Assembly: GCA_965116235.1 (NCBI GenBank)
Contig: OZ220496.1
Coordinates: forward strand, 744,001-808,000
Source: MPNP01 sp965116235
Lineage (GTDB): Bacteria; Pseudomonadota; Alphaproteobacteria; Rhodobacterales; Rhodobacteraceae
Direction of reading: 5' to 3'
Length of the DNA stretch: 64,000 nt
The translations under genes were made by a program, and so were the position numbers. Shown here piece after piece: positions 54,485 to 64,000 of the stretch. Under the pieces are notes generated by a model that did not search any database, was not told where the DNA came from, and saw only the letters and a program-made list of their open reading frames with translations. How positions within the stretch are numbered: position 1 is the first letter of the stretch; each line of letters opens with the position of its first letter.

Positions 54485-55846
54485 ATGAGGTTTCACGGTT
54501 CTGTGTCACAGTGTCTGCACAACATTCTTTTCGCACAAGTCATGGAGGCAGAGATGGGAACGCTGGCCGTTCAAGGCAGTCGCCAGAACAAGGAACAGTT
54601 TCATCGCAATCTGGTTGTCAAGGTCGAGAGTTATGACGTTCACAGGTCGGTGACCGAATGCTACCCTGGAACGCTCACCGGTATAGTTGCTGGAGGACCG
54701 CTCGATGGGCAAAGGGTTGACGCTTCGATCCGACAGTCTCCAAGCAATGCCAACGTAACCAAGATCAAGGATTTCATGGACAGGGAAAACCTGTCCTTTA
54801 CTGAGTCCGGCGGTTATGTCGCTCTCAGTTCAGTTCGGGCAACATCAGGGAAAGCGGTCGCAGGATGGGCCAACAAATTTGCCAACCCTGATGCTGATCT
54901 GCTTGCCGGGGTGCCGATCAGGATTGCTCCGGTATATGATGCCAAAAGCGGTACGACACGCAAATACAGTTCGAACAATGCGACCGTGTTCAGTGCCACT
55001 GCTCTCAACACCGGGGAAGCAGAATCGCCACCCGATGTTGCGGGGCTCTACGATGCGATAAGTCAAAACTTTGCCAATGGGAGCAATGTCTATCTGGCTC
55101 AAATTTACGATAATGGCCGGCGCGTGAATCAATTCTTGTGGCACAAGTGGCGAGACGGACAAAAGATTCCGGTTGACGAAGCCGTGCTGAAAATATTTTG
55201 CGAGCCCAACCAGTCAAACTTTGAGAATTGCCTGATCCATGGAGGTCAGATCGACGTCGTGCCCGTCAAATCCTATCGGGTGAGTTCTCTGGTGGCGGCC
55301 GCCATGGATCAGGGCCGAACGACCCAGATCAACGAACGAGATTATCGGACGGGTGGCCTCGGAGCTCGCGTTGAACTGGCACTGAAGCAGAACAGGGAAG
55401 TCGACACCCAGAGTCTCGAAAAGGAGCTTTTGTCCACTCTTTCCGACCGGGCCAAGAGCCTGTTTGCCGAGTTTGGCTGGCGCGGTGTTCGGGATTCAGA
55501 TATCCGTTCATTTTTCCAGAATCTGGACATTCAGCCCCAACCGGTTCCGCTTTACGGATATGCCAGCTCCACAGTCATGTTGAATACATTTGCCGCCGAT
55601 GACGGAGAAGAGGTCAGCATTGTCTGCAAGTCGCGCCCGCTGGGTCCAACAGTGCCATCGGATTTTATCCCCACACCCAGTGCTCCCGATGCGATCGGTG
55701 GGTACTTCAGTTATTTCCGTGACCTGGTCAAGGAAGCAAGAGTCAATCTGGACAATCGCAAGACTTCTGGAATGAGCATGGAAAATTGTCTTGCGGATTC
55801 AAATCCTGATCTGGACAATACACACGAAAATGAATACTTGGGGTAG
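54485..55846 (+). CDS. Unknown protein of the DotA/TraY-helicase island
   Basis: Up to 453 residues; ATG 54485 is the outer start and ATG 54542 or 54554 (MEAEMGTLAVQG) are alternatives. No family is recognised. It contains VESYDVHRSVTECYPGTLTGIV and a run of predicted beta/alpha segments, a possible KOW-like early part, and no membrane helix or signal peptide. It overlaps the helicase gene downstream, which implies that the two are expressed together. Similar uncharacterised genes next to SNO helicases occur on conjugative elements, but I cannot name one with certainty. Confidence 0.7.
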   Translation: MRFHGSVSQCLHNILFAQVMEAEMGTLAVQGSRQNKEQFHRNLVVKVESYDVHRSVTECYPGTLTGIVAGGPLDGQRVDASIRQSPSNANVTKIKDFMDRENLSFTESGGYVALSSVRATSGKAVAGWANKFANPDADLLAGVPIRIAPVYDAKSGTTRKYSSNNATVFSATALNTGEAESPPDVAGLYDAISQNFANGSNVYLAQIYDNGRRVNQFLWHKWRDGQKIPVDEAVLKIFCEPNQSNFENCLIHGGQIDVVPVKSYRVSSLVAAAMDQGRTTQINERDYRTGGLGARVELALKQNREVDTQSLEKELLSTLSDRAKSLFAEFGWRGVRDSDIRSFFQNLDIQPQPVPLYGYASSTVMLNTFAADDGEEVSIVCKSRPLGPTVPSDFIPTPSAPDAIGGYFSYFRDLVKEARVNLDNRKTSGMSMENCLADSNPDLDNTHENEYLG

Positions 55847-58800
55847 GCAGCGCCCCCAAATAATTCAGCCAGATTCGCGTCAAGATCTCTCGAGTTTGTC
55901 TGCACCTTGGTTGGAACAGGTCGGAGATGGATTGATGCCAGTAACAGAAGATTCACGTTTGGAAGTTCCTTGGATTGCCTTTCCTAATGACGAGGCCAGT
56001 CTTCACCGTGTGCATCGAAGGGGATCGGAAGGATTGCTCCTCAAGGTTCGCCGATCCGAGGATCTGGCTCGCATCAAGGAACTCGTTTCCCCCTTCGGGT
56101 TTTGGCGTATCGCTTGCCAGAACGCCTTGTATTTACCCTGCCCCACGGACCTGCTCACGCAGAGCATGATGGAGGAACTGGCTCAGGTACTCGGCGGTCA
56201 AATAACTCACCTTCCTCCAGCCAGCTTGACAAGTGAACCGACATGCATCGACGAGGAGGCAGAACATGTTCAACTCCAGTCCGAATGGATCAAGTTTCTC
56301 GGACTCAATGCCGAGGGCCATGAGATATTCAGCTATGTCACCGGCAATCGATACAGAAAACTCCAATCCAAGGAAGGTGAGTCATCGTTTCACGTCGAGA
56401 AGCCCGAGCGACCGCACAGCTATTATCTTCGTGTCGCTTCCCTGAACGACATCAAGGCGCTGGCCGCAGGCGTCTTGCTGTCAGCCCTGAAACACCGGAT
56501 CAATGCGATTGACCTGGAACGGCTTGTCGATACGGCTCTGGAACCCTTTCAAGCAAATCAGGCCGAACTGGACGCACACGAAGTCACCAATCACCTGAAA
56601 TCGGAGTTGGTAACGCAGATATTGCAGGTGGTGACCCAAAAGAAAGGCGACCGCAAAAACTACCACAAGGCCATGCAGATGGCCCTCCACCTGAACGATG
56701 TCATTGAAGACGAGGAGCCTGAGAATGACGGGTTCACGCCCAATGTGCAATTCCTTATTTTTCTCCGGCGATTAACTCAGGAGTATGGCGATGTCGATTT
56801 CAGCGGCAACAGCAAACTTGCCCTTGGACTGCCTTTTGTCAAAACGAAAGACCGACCCAGGCTACAGGTTTGCGACTGGACCGAAGCCGCATTGTCCGGT
56901 CTGATCGAGCGGGTTGCGAACACCTTGGAATGCCGCCGCGAAAAAGGGCGAAGCATATTCCTGCTTGCGGGCGAGATGCTGGCCGAATCCGACCGCTTCA
57001 GACACGAAATTGGTCGATCCTACAGTTTTGAAATCGTTGCCCAGCTCCAGCCCCAGGTCGTGACCCGCCAAAGGACCGAACAGCCCATCACCATGATCGT
57101 TGTGGGCGACAAGCGGGGGAGTTATCAGGAAACGGCGCCACAAGCCGTGCACCGGACTGAATTCGTGGAGACAACAGCCGATCTCGACAGCGTTTATCAG
57201 GAAATTCTGCGGTCCCGAAGAAGAATTGCGGAATGGGAGGCCGAAATTGATCAGGCCGAAGACCATTCGTATCAGGAAAACGAGCGTCAAAGGGTTTACG
57301 AGGCTCAGTCCAAGGCCTCCCGCTCATTCACCATGATTCCGAAGGCCTTGGAAGCCCCGACCGCCAAGGCCATGAAACGGGTGGTCCGACGATATGGACA
57401 TGATTTGGATCGACAGGTGGCTGACTGGATGGGGATCAGCAAGGGCGAACTCAGCAAGCGGTTGCTAGCTGAGCAGGTCGATGCCATAGCCATGGCAATG
57501 GAGGCTACCGAACGCAATCGAGGCTTCCTGCTGGCCGATCAGACCGGCATCGGCAAAGGGAGAACCCTTGCCGCCTTGGCATTCATCGCCGCCCGGGCAG
57601 GAAAAAAGGTCATATACTTTACCGAAAATACTGAAATCAACATCCCGGATGTATGGCGAGACATGAAGGCGGTTGGCGCACTGGGGCACCTGCAACCGCT
57701 GATCATAGCCAGCAAGAGTGTTGAACTGAAATGGGATGGCGTACCCGACGACCTGCTGAAGCCGGAACCGGTTCGCACCATGCCGGCCCGCGAGAAAAAC
57801 GAGTTGTTCCAGAGTGGCCAATGGCCCAGTGCCCACAACCTGATCCTGACCAATTATTCCCAGTTCAGAGGCAAAAAGGACGCTCCGTCATCCATGTGGG
57901 CCAAAAGCGCCCTGCAATCCGATACCCTGATCATTCTGGACGAATCTCAAAATGCCATCAATCCAAACACGCGAACGGGAGCCGTCATTCGATCCATGAT
58001 CAAGAAAGTTGGGCGCTCCAACGTCCTGTTTGCCACGGCGACACCGATGCGCGACAAGCACAGCGCGGATCTGTACAAGCCGCTGCTTCCCAACATTGAG
58101 GGATATCGACTGAATCACATTCTGGACATGAAATTCACCGGTGGCGAGTCCGCTCAGGAAAGCTTCACCTCCATGCTGGCCGAGGACGGAGTGTATCTGC
58201 GTCGAGATCATGACCTTTCCAATATCGACTTTCAGGTGCGCCTGCCGGATGACGCGACCATGTCCACATATCTTGCCGAAATGGACAAGTTCTCGCCTCT
58301 GGCTGAAAAAGTCATGGACTGCACATTGGAAATCAATCATTTTCAGCACCAGCAGGCGGGGATCATTTATGCCCAATTGATCGAAGAGGGAGTTTCTCGA
58401 GCCAAGGCCAAGGCCGAGGTGGAGGACTCCATTCGAGTCCATTCGCCGGGCGGTCCCATGACGAGGCTGGCCCGACTCATGATCAATGCCCTCAAGGTCG
58501 ATCAGGTCGTTCGCGAAGTCGTGAATGAACTCAAGGAGGGTCGAAAACCCCTCATTACCTTCCATTCAACCGGTGAATCCCTCCTGTCCGAGCTGATTGC
58601 CGAGGACACCGGTCTAGGACGAGACACCGAGATACACCTCACGTTGCTGGATCAAGTTCGCCGAGTCACTGAAAGCATGTTCAAGAACAAGAGTGAAGAT
58701 GAAGGCGACTTCGACTTCCGAGACGAAAGCGAGGACATTCGCCAGCATGGCCTTGAGCTGGACGATCTTGTCGATCGCATCAATCCGGAACTGCCGGCGT

Positions 58801-60803
58801 TTCCAATTGATCGAATCGTGGAGCAGTTGGCAGCCCAAGGGATTTCAGCCGGTGAAATTTCCGGTCGCAACCTGGCCTATCGCGACAATCGGATCGTACG
58901 CCGCCGCAATTCGGGGCGATACGAGACAATTCGTCAATTCAACAGTGGGGAACTGGATGTCCTGATTTACAACATGGCCGGAGCCACTGGCGGCTCCTAT
59001 CATGCTTCTCCGGAGTTCAGGGACCAGCGTCCCCGAACCCTCATCGAAATGGAAACGCCGCTGGACATCATCAAGTATGTTCAGGCCCAGGGGCGCAGCA
59101 ATCGCTACGGTCAGGTGTCTCGCCCTCGGGTGGTATCGGTCATGACAGGTCTGGCATCGGAAATGCGCATTTTGCAACAGCGCAACCGCAAGCTCAGGGC
59201 CATGGGTGCCAGCGTGGACGGCAATCGGTCTCATCCTCTGCTGGTTGATGACGTGCCGGATTTTCTGAACCCTATTGGCGATCGTTCGGCCCGGCAGGTG
59301 CTGGAGGCCAATCCCAGGCTGGCCCACAAGCTCGGATTTTCCTTGGGAACGCAAATGGAAGAAGCGGCCACGGGCGGGTTTGCCAACAAGGTTCTGTCGC
59401 GTTCGATTGTGCTGAGTTCCAATGCTCAGAATGATCTGATCGATCTGATCCGGTACGAATTTGATGCCACGATTGAGGAACTGAACAGCCAAAATGCCAA
59501 TCCCTTGAAGCCTCAGGAAATACCGGGCCATATGGAAATCAAGGCGAGAACCCTCTACGAAGGGAAGGAAATTACGGATGATGATCCGGACCGATCGTCC
59601 TTCCTGAGCCCCTTGTACATCGAAACGGGAATCCATCACTACAACGAAAAACCCATTTCAAGTGACGAATTGCGCATCATGGTCAACCAGTCCATCATCA
59701 CGGATGGAGCTGAGGGCTTCAAGGCCTACGCCCATACGCTGGCGACCAATTTTCCCAATTACATGCAGGACCTGCTTGATGCCTCGATGACCTTTGAGGA
59801 GGCTGTGGACCGCATCGATGAGCAGTCCTACGCATTTGTGATCCGCTTCACACGCTTGCAGCTTCTCCATCATTTGCTGAGTCACATCAAGCCGGGGATT
59901 GTCATTCAATTCGATCGAACCTGGGGCGGAAAGGACAATTCCCTGCGGACTGTCGTCAAGCTGTTCGGCCCGAAGATGCAGCACGCTCATCTGCCGCAGG
60001 CCTATCGCATCAAGACGGTCGAACCCGGGGATGCAAAACCGCGACTGACGGCTCTTAACAAGCTGATGGCTTTCAACAAGGCATCGATTCGTTTCCAGAT
60101 CGGTCTGTCCCAAGGCGACAACTTGCGTCACTTGCAGGATTTCAGCCAACAGAGCGTACAGGAACGCAACTTCCCCATACAAATCCTGACAGGCAATCAT
60201 CTGGCCGCGGTCCGCGAGGCCGACAGCCACCATCTGGGTGCTCTCTCGCTCTATCGAGACATGGCTGGGACAATACATCGGGGGGTGGTGATCCACCGAT
60301 CTGCCCGCGATTTGAGCCGATTGCCCGTGATGGTGCCATCAAGCCGTGTGGCCAAAGCCCTGACCAGTCTCTTCATGACTGGCCGACTGGCCGAGACTTT
60401 TCTGGTTTTCAACATTAGTGTCGGGAGCAAGACACTGGGGACCATGGTGCTGTCCCACCGTCTACCGGGCCAAGATCTTTCGGGGCGTTTCCGCTTTCCC
60501 CTGGAGGATATCCAGTTTGGTCCGGATGGCGAGGAGATCTTTGACGAAGAAAGCTTTTACTACAAGCATCAGGAGCTTGGCAGACTGTTTCGACGGAACC
60601 CGTCGAGTCCTCGTTCAAGCCTGGATGGCCAGGATTTGTTCCTGTCCGAAAACCGGGAGATATTCGAAATCGTTTTTTCCAGCCTGGATGACTTGCCCGT
60701 GTACTGTTCACACTGGCACCGGGATCAGGTAACCGAGATCATAGACAATCTGGAGAAGGGCAACATTCTGGATGAATACCAGTCATTTCTGCCTATTCAG
60801 TGA
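55830..60803 (+). CDS. Strawberry-notch-type (SNO) superfamily 2 helicase, very large
   Basis: About 1,657 residues from ATG 55830 (the frame is open back to TTG 55791). The N-terminal 500 residues are unique. The helicase core has Walker A in LLADQTGIGKGRTLAAL (about residue 570), a DESQ box in LIILDESQNAINP (about 705), the SAT-like FATATPMRD, and motif VI QAQGRSNRYGQ (about 1,090). LLADQTGIGKGR and the Q-type motif VI define the SNO family, found on plasmids, phages and integrative elements in bacteria, and in eukaryotic Notch-pathway proteins. A C-terminal domain of about 450 residues follows. Its end overlaps the convergent phosphatase gene by 11 bases. Probable role: DNA processing for a mobile element. 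Confidence 0.88.
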   Translation: MNTWGRQRPQIIQPDSRQDLSSLSAPWLEQVGDGLMPVTEDSRLEVPWIAFPNDEASLHRVHRRGSEGLLLKVRRSEDLARIKELVSPFGFWRIACQNALYLPCPTDLLTQSMMEELAQVLGGQITHLPPASLTSEPTCIDEEAEHVQLQSEWIKFLGLNAEGHEIFSYVTGNRYRKLQSKEGESSFHVEKPERPHSYYLRVASLNDIKALAAGVLLSALKHRINAIDLERLVDTALEPFQANQAELDAHEVTNHLKSELVTQILQVVTQKKGDRKNYHKAMQMALHLNDVIEDEEPENDGFTPNVQFLIFLRRLTQEYGDVDFSGNSKLALGLPFVKTKDRPRLQVCDWTEAALSGLIERVANTLECRREKGRSIFLLAGEMLAESDRFRHEIGRSYSFEIVAQLQPQVVTRQRTEQPITMIVVGDKRGSYQETAPQAVHRTEFVETTADLDSVYQEILRSRRRIAEWEAEIDQAEDHSYQENERQRVYEAQSKASRSFTMIPKALEAPTAKAMKRVVRRYGHDLDRQVADWMGISKGELSKRLLAEQVDAIAMAMEATERNRGFLLADQTGIGKGRTLAALAFIAARAGKKVIYFTENTEINIPDVWRDMKAVGALGHLQPLIIASKSVELKWDGVPDDLLKPEPVRTMPAREKNELFQSGQWPSAHNLILTNYSQFRGKKDAPSSMWAKSALQSDTLIILDESQNAINPNTRTGAVIRSMIKKVGRSNVLFATATPMRDKHSADLYKPLLPNIEGYRLNHILDMKFTGGESAQESFTSMLAEDGVYLRRDHDLSNIDFQVRLPDDATMSTYLAEMDKFSPLAEKVMDCTLEINHFQHQQAGIIYAQLIEEGVSRAKAKAEVEDSIRVHSPGGPMTRLARLMINALKVDQVVREVVNELKEGRKPLITFHSTGESLLSELIAEDTGLGRDTEIHLTLLDQVRRVTESMFKNKSEDEGDFDFRDESEDIRQHGLELDDLVDRINPELPAFPIDRIVEQLAAQGISAGEISGRNLAYRDNRIVRRRNSGRYETIRQFNSGELDVLIYNMAGATGGSYHASPEFRDQRPRTLIEMETPLDIIKYVQAQGRSNRYGQVSRPRVVSVMTGLASEMRILQQRNRKLRAMGASVDGNRSHPLLVDDVPDFLNPIGDRSARQVLEANPRLAHKLGFSLGTQMEEAATGGFANKVLSRSIVLSSNAQNDLIDLIRYEFDATIEELNSQNANPLKPQEIPGHMEIKARTLYEGKEITDDDPDRSSFLSPLYIETGIHHYNEKPISSDELRIMVNQSIITDGAEGFKAYAHTLATNFPNYMQDLLDASMTFEEAVDRIDEQSYAFVIRFTRLQLLHHLLSHIKPGIVIQFDRTWGGKDNSLRTVVKLFGPKMQHAHLPQAYRIKTVEPGDAKPRLTALNKLMAFNKASIRFQIGLSQGDNLRHLQDFSQQSVQERNFPIQILTGNHLAAVREADSHHLGALSLYRDMAGTIHRGVVIHRSARDLSRLPVMVPSSRVAKALTSLFMTGRLAETFLVFNISVGSKTLGTMVLSHRLPGQDLSGRFRFPLEDIQFGPDGEEIFDEESFYYKHQELGRLFRRNPSSPRSSLDGQDLFLSENREIFEIVFSSLDDLPVYCSHWHRDQVTEIIDNLEKGNILDEYQSFLPIQ

Positions 60804-61587
60804 AGTGTCTGGCCAGTTTCCAGATGTGGTCGGCGACACATTCGCTGGCGACAATGACCGGACCTCCCTCGGCAATCATGTCATCCATGGCAAAGTCAAT
60901 GACCCGTCCCCCGGCCTCCTTGGCGATGAGCATCGCTGCCAGGCAATCCCAGGCGTTCATATGGGATTCCAGGTAACCAATATATCGGCCGCACGCTGCA
61001 TAGACAATTCCCAAGGCTCCTGATCCGGTCCGGCTGAATACCCCGCCTTGCGTGATCAAGTCCGTGATCATGCCCCTCGCCTGTCGATCGGTCGTGCGTA
61101 GTGACGTCCCAATGCCGGTCAGCCCATCATGCAGCCCCTCCGATTGAACTGTCCGAATGATCTTGCCATTGAGACAGGCCCCTTGATTTTGGCTGGCATG
61201 GAACATTTCGTCATGGATCGGATCGTAAACCACTCCAATGACCGTTTCATCACGCGTGACACAGGCAAGCACAACACACCAGATGGGTATCCCCCTGACA
61301 TAGTTGGCCGTGCCGTCAATCGGATCAATGACCCAGCGGTATGGTGATCCGTCCATCTCCTGATCATCGAACTCCTCACCAATGATTCCATCTCCGGGAT
61401 GGGCTTGCATGAGACACCGTCGAATCAGTTTTTCGACATCCCTGTCAGCTTCAGAAACCAAGTCTTGGAGGCCCTTTTTTTCGACTGTCAGTTCGGTGAG
61501 ATTCCGGTATTTGTTCAAGGCCAGCCTCCCGGCATCCCTGCAGATTTGCAGAGCCGTGTCCAGCCGGCTTGCGATATCGTCGTTCAT
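60793..61587 (-). CDS. Inositol monophosphatase-family phosphatase (SuhB/HisN-like)
   Basis: About 264 residues from ATG 61587, preceded by GGAAG; ATG 61617 is an alternative. Metal-binding motifs: GEEFDD, WVIDPIDGTANYVRG (Asp, Asp) and the C-terminal HMNAWDCLAAMLIAKEAGG. Members hydrolyse inositol phosphate, histidinol phosphate or 3'-phosphoadenosine phosphate; the substrate cannot be told from sequence alone. It starts four bases after the amidotransferase stop, so the two are an operon. Confidence 0.88.
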   Translation of the reverse strand: MNDDIASRLDTALQICRDAGRLALNKYRNLTELTVEKKGLQDLVSEADRDVEKLIRRCLMQAHPGDGIIGEEFDDQEMDGSPYRWVIDPIDGTANYVRGIPIWCVVLACVTRDETVIGVVYDPIHDEMFHASQNQGACLNGKIIRTVQSEGLHDGLTGIGTSLRTTDRQARGMITDLITQGGVFSRTGSGALGIVYAACGRYIGYLESHMNAWDCLAAMLIAKEAGGRVIDFAMDDMIAEGGPVIVASECVADHIWKLARHFTE

Positions 61588-61591
61588 GCGT

Positions 61592-62320
61592 TCAGCTTCC
61601 GGTATTATGGTTTGCATGTTCAAAAAAATTCACCATCAGAGAGGCAAAGACGGTTCCCTCATTCGGCAGTTGAATCGATTGCTTTGCTTGCGTTCGCAAT
61701 TCTGGGGATATGTTGCCGTTTTCAGCCATGTAGTCGATGAGCTCATCCATAAATTGAAAGGTCATCTCAGGGTGATATTGGGTTGTCAGAACATGATTTT
61801 CAACCACGAATGAGGCGTACGGTGTCGACGAGCTTCTTCCGCATGCCACGGCTCTGTCGGGCAGTTCAGAAACGTGCTCGGAATGAGCGCTGAAGAGATT
61901 GACATGGGTCACTCCGTCCGGGTTCCATGACATCCGAGTCCAATATTCGGTAGAGCAGGTCCCAAGCGTCAGGCCCAGAGGGCTGATGGTGACCGTCCCG
62001 CCAAGGGCCTTGGCAATCATTTGGTGGCCAAAGCAGCAGCCGACAGTTGGGACCTCGGCGCGATCAAGATGACGAACAAACTCTTCTAGAGATCGAATCC
62101 AGATGACGTCGTCATTCACCGATGCCGGACTTCCGGTGATGATGTAGCCGTCGTGATCCTTGACTGAATTCGGCAACTGATTCTCAAAGGCTCGGATGAT
62201 GTCAAATTCCCACTCCGGTACGAGTGGTGCAAGCAGGTTCCTGAAATGGATGCCATCGTTGGGAAACTTGCGGGCGAAAGCCGTGTCATCATTGCTGGTC
62301 AACAGAATGCCGATTCTCAT
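61592..62320 (-). CDS. Class I glutamine amidotransferase-family protein
   Basis: About 242 residues from ATG 62320, which has GGGAG ahead of it; the frame stays open further upstream but the fold begins MRIGILLTSND. The nucleophile Cys is in VGCCFGHQ and the His-Glu pair in TTQYHPEMT, so the triad is complete. DGYIITGSPASV is the oxyanion strand. Stand-alone relatives resemble the GuaA glutaminase domain; their partner is often unknown. It is followed by the phosphatase gene. Confidence 0.87.
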   Translation of the reverse strand: MRIGILLTSNDDTAFARKFPNDGIHFRNLLAPLVPEWEFDIIRAFENQLPNSVKDHDGYIITGSPASVNDDVIWIRSLEEFVRHLDRAEVPTVGCCFGHQMIAKALGGTVTISPLGLTLGTCSTEYWTRMSWNPDGVTHVNLFSAHSEHVSELPDRAVACGRSSSTPYASFVVENHVLTTQYHPEMTFQFMDELIDYMAENGNISPELRTQAKQSIQLPNEGTVFASLMVNFFEHANHNTGS

Positions 62321-63099
62321 ACTCCCAAAATGTCCAAAGTTGCTGGCTAAACAAGTCTGACGAACAAAAACTTGGGAATGATCTCGGTAACGAACGGTGT
62401 CTTGACCACAGATACGAATGCCGCTCCAACCGCTGAAGAATTTCAGGGTCAAGCGACCGTTGGCTGACGCTGACACTCGCTGTCGTCCATCACCAATCCG
62501 GTCACACTTCCCTTTTGTCCACTTGGACCGACCCGGCTTCAATCATTACTCAGCAGTGCCTCCCTGTCGTCTTGAGCATGTGGCAAACATAGCCATCCGA
62601 CATTCTGGAGGCAGTGTTGTGCAGATTGAAGAATTGCCGTTCACTCAGATAACCAAAAGAGACCGCCTGACATTCACCCCGAAGGGTTCGGGTTTTTCCC
62701 AGGCTGGCATTCTGCACATTGTTCGCAGAGCAATTCGTGACAGTCGTAAGGGTTAAGACTTTGGGCTTGAATGTTTACTACCCGTACAGTGCGTGGTGAT
62801 TGTACGCGATAATGATCGGGAATCCTTGAACGCAGAGCAAACAATAAACAGCGATGAAACTGATAAGCCAATCAGTGCCCGCTGGCGCCCCATACGCGAC
62901 CTGAATCCGACCCTGCTTGGATACAGCCTGCTGGCGTGCTGTGCGGCATAAACTTGAAGATCCGGTCATTGACCGTAGCGCCATGGATATCCGGCTTCGG
63001 GAACAGCGTCGGGCTTTTGCCATTGAAGTTGGCTAGATCAAGGGTTTCTGTGTCCTGCGACATGGGGTTATTGAAACGCTGATTGCCGAAGGATTTTAG
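62321..63099. other. Gap with no recognisable gene
   Basis: About 780 bases upstream of the amidotransferase operon. Open frames on either strand (62418-62756 plus, 62872-63129 minus) have no family features or ribosome-binding sites. The right end may include a decayed 5' part of the fic remnant. Confidence 0.4.
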
Positions 63100-63749
63100 G
63101 GGTACGCGGGGCTCATTCGGTCGTCCCAATCAGCGATGACACGCTGAAGGGGCTTCTGACTGATCAGGAGGATGCGCTGGAGATGATGTTCGCTCATGTG
63201 GAAGAGGAGCGACCGCTGGCCGAATCTGTCATCTAGGAGCGACACGCTCTGCTGGCCTGCCATTAGTCCAGTGCCACTGGGGTGGATCCGTTTGACAATT
63301 GGGTCGAGAGACCGCTCCTCAGGGGTCAGTACAGGATCCGGCCTAACAACCCACGTCGGGCGGACGGCTTTGTCCATGAATACTGTTCGCCGGAGCAGAC
63401 AGAGGTAGAGATGAAAAAGTTTCTTGCTTTTCACAAGGGCCATCGGGAACTGGATCTGGCCCCCGGAACTGGAGGCGGCTTGGCTGCACCACGAGTTTGT
63501 GCGGGTTGATTCGTTTCAGGACGGCAATGGGCGTATCTCAAGACTGCTGATGGCTTATGCCTTTGAAAGGCCGAGGAGTTTCCACTGGTGATTCTGGCCG
63601 CCGACAGGACGAGCCACATCACCAGTTTGGAAATGGCCGACAGCGGAAATTTCCCTGCATTTGTGCGTTATCTCGGCCGTTTCGCGGCCGTGCGGTCGGA
63701 GGAAGCCGCTGAGTGTGCCGAATTTATCCTGAGCGGCTTGACGCATTAA
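63100..63749 (+). pseudogene. Decayed Fic-family AMPylase gene
   Basis: Pieces in three frames: TDQEDALEMMFAHVEEERPL; then YRIRPNNPRRADGFVHEYCSP; then LEAAWLHHEFVRVDSFQDGNGRIS; then EFPLVILAADRTSHITSLEMAD to a TAA at 63749. Frameshifts near 63462 and 63578 and earlier stops break it. The catalytic motif, normally HPFxDGNGR, reads DSFQDGNGR, so the active-site His is also lost. Clearly non-functional. Confidence 0.75.
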
Positions 63750-64000
63750 TGCCATGGCAACGGGGGTGCACATCGGGCAGGTCTTACTATCCCCTAACGA
63801 TGGAATTGTTACCGCAGGAGAGGATCCCGATGAATCATCTGATCCGTCACCCTCTCCATTTGACCGAGGAACGTTTCAGCCAGAATAGATGATCGGCGCA
63901 CCGCAAGTCCGTGGCGTTGCAACGTGGTCAACGAATATTCGACAATCGGATGCATTTGCTGACCGAAGTCCCTCAGTCCCCGCAGGCTTGAGAAGCCTAC
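63750..64000. other. Window end, nothing recognised
   Basis: 250 bases without a convincing reading frame or signal. Confidence 0.4.

Noticed and set aside
60281..60286. G6 run inside the SNO helicase gene
   Set aside because: Too short for frequent slippage and the frame is intact on both sides.
1..64000. CRISPR array, rRNA or tRNA genes
   Set aside because: No spaced direct repeats of 25-40 bases and no canonical T-arm (GGTTCGAATCC-type) sequences with matching acceptor stems were found.

Overview
The window looks like chromosomal DNA of an alphaproteobacterium. Supporting signs are the gene order siroheme synthase - DUF2849 - CysI - DUF934, a fused NarK1-NarK2 transporter ahead of narGHJI, and a tripartite tricarboxylate transporter (TTT) operon. 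Host association is possible (two autotransporters, many pseudogenes, contingency-type repeats) but is inference only. No tRNA, rRNA or CRISPR array was recognised.

Layout. 1-274: the end of a succinyl-CoA synthetase alpha-type gene. 490-7513: a tight seven-gene operon with a TTT uptake system (tctC-B-A) and four sugar-acid enzymes (rhamnonate dehydratase-like enolase, DapA-type aldolase, PdxA2-type dehydrogenase, 3-hydroxyisobutyrate dehydrogenase-like reductase). 8279-11564 (-): a large autotransporter cut off from its best start by a G10 tract. 12.4-15.1 kb: an AlbA_2/HATPase gene with an in-frame TGA, a hypothetical gene and a membrane coiled-coil gene. 15.6-19.2 kb: siroheme and sulfite reduction. 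19.2-21.9 kb (-): secA. 22.3-24.1 kb: an HD phosphohydrolase and a YwgA-like partner broken by a G11 tract. 24.3-25.9 kb: a periplasmic 5'-nucleotidase. 26.3-29.8 kb: a GC-rich plasmid/transposon patch (degraded parA and RHH gene, intact Phd/PIN pair, broken serine resolvase, Tn3 transposase fragment, brnT-brnA with brnT interrupted by a C10 tract). 30.3-31.9 kb (-): purH. 32.5-35.1 kb: a PuuA/PuuB-like amine-catabolism pair. 35.2-37.6 kb: a decayed tnpB and a broken AAA ATPase. 38-48.3 kb (-): the respiratory nitrate operon narK-G-H-J-I-ppiC. 48.7-51.2 kb: a lipidated subtilase autotransporter with a G8 tract just after its start. 51.2-51.9 kb: a second decayed tnpB. 51.9-60.8 kb: an island-like trio of DotA/TraY protein, an unknown protein and a 1.65-kDa-residue-scale strawberry-notch helicase (about 1,657 aa). 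60.8-62.3 kb (-): inositol-phosphatase-family enzyme and class I glutamine amidotransferase. The end holds a decayed fic gene.

The most unusual feature is a set of seven G or C runs of 8-11 bases. Four lie inside a reading frame at or soon after a start, or in the middle of a gene, and in each the frame of the upstream start would join the main frame if the run changed by one or two bases (autotransporter, YwgA-like gene, BrnT toxin, subtilase autotransporter). Three more lie in leaders or intergenic DNA. This is the signature of slipped-strand phase variation acting on surface proteins, a toxin and a possible defence gene. The subtilase autotransporter has the same architecture as Neisseria NalP, a lipoprotein autotransporter known to be phase-variable through a poly-C tract.
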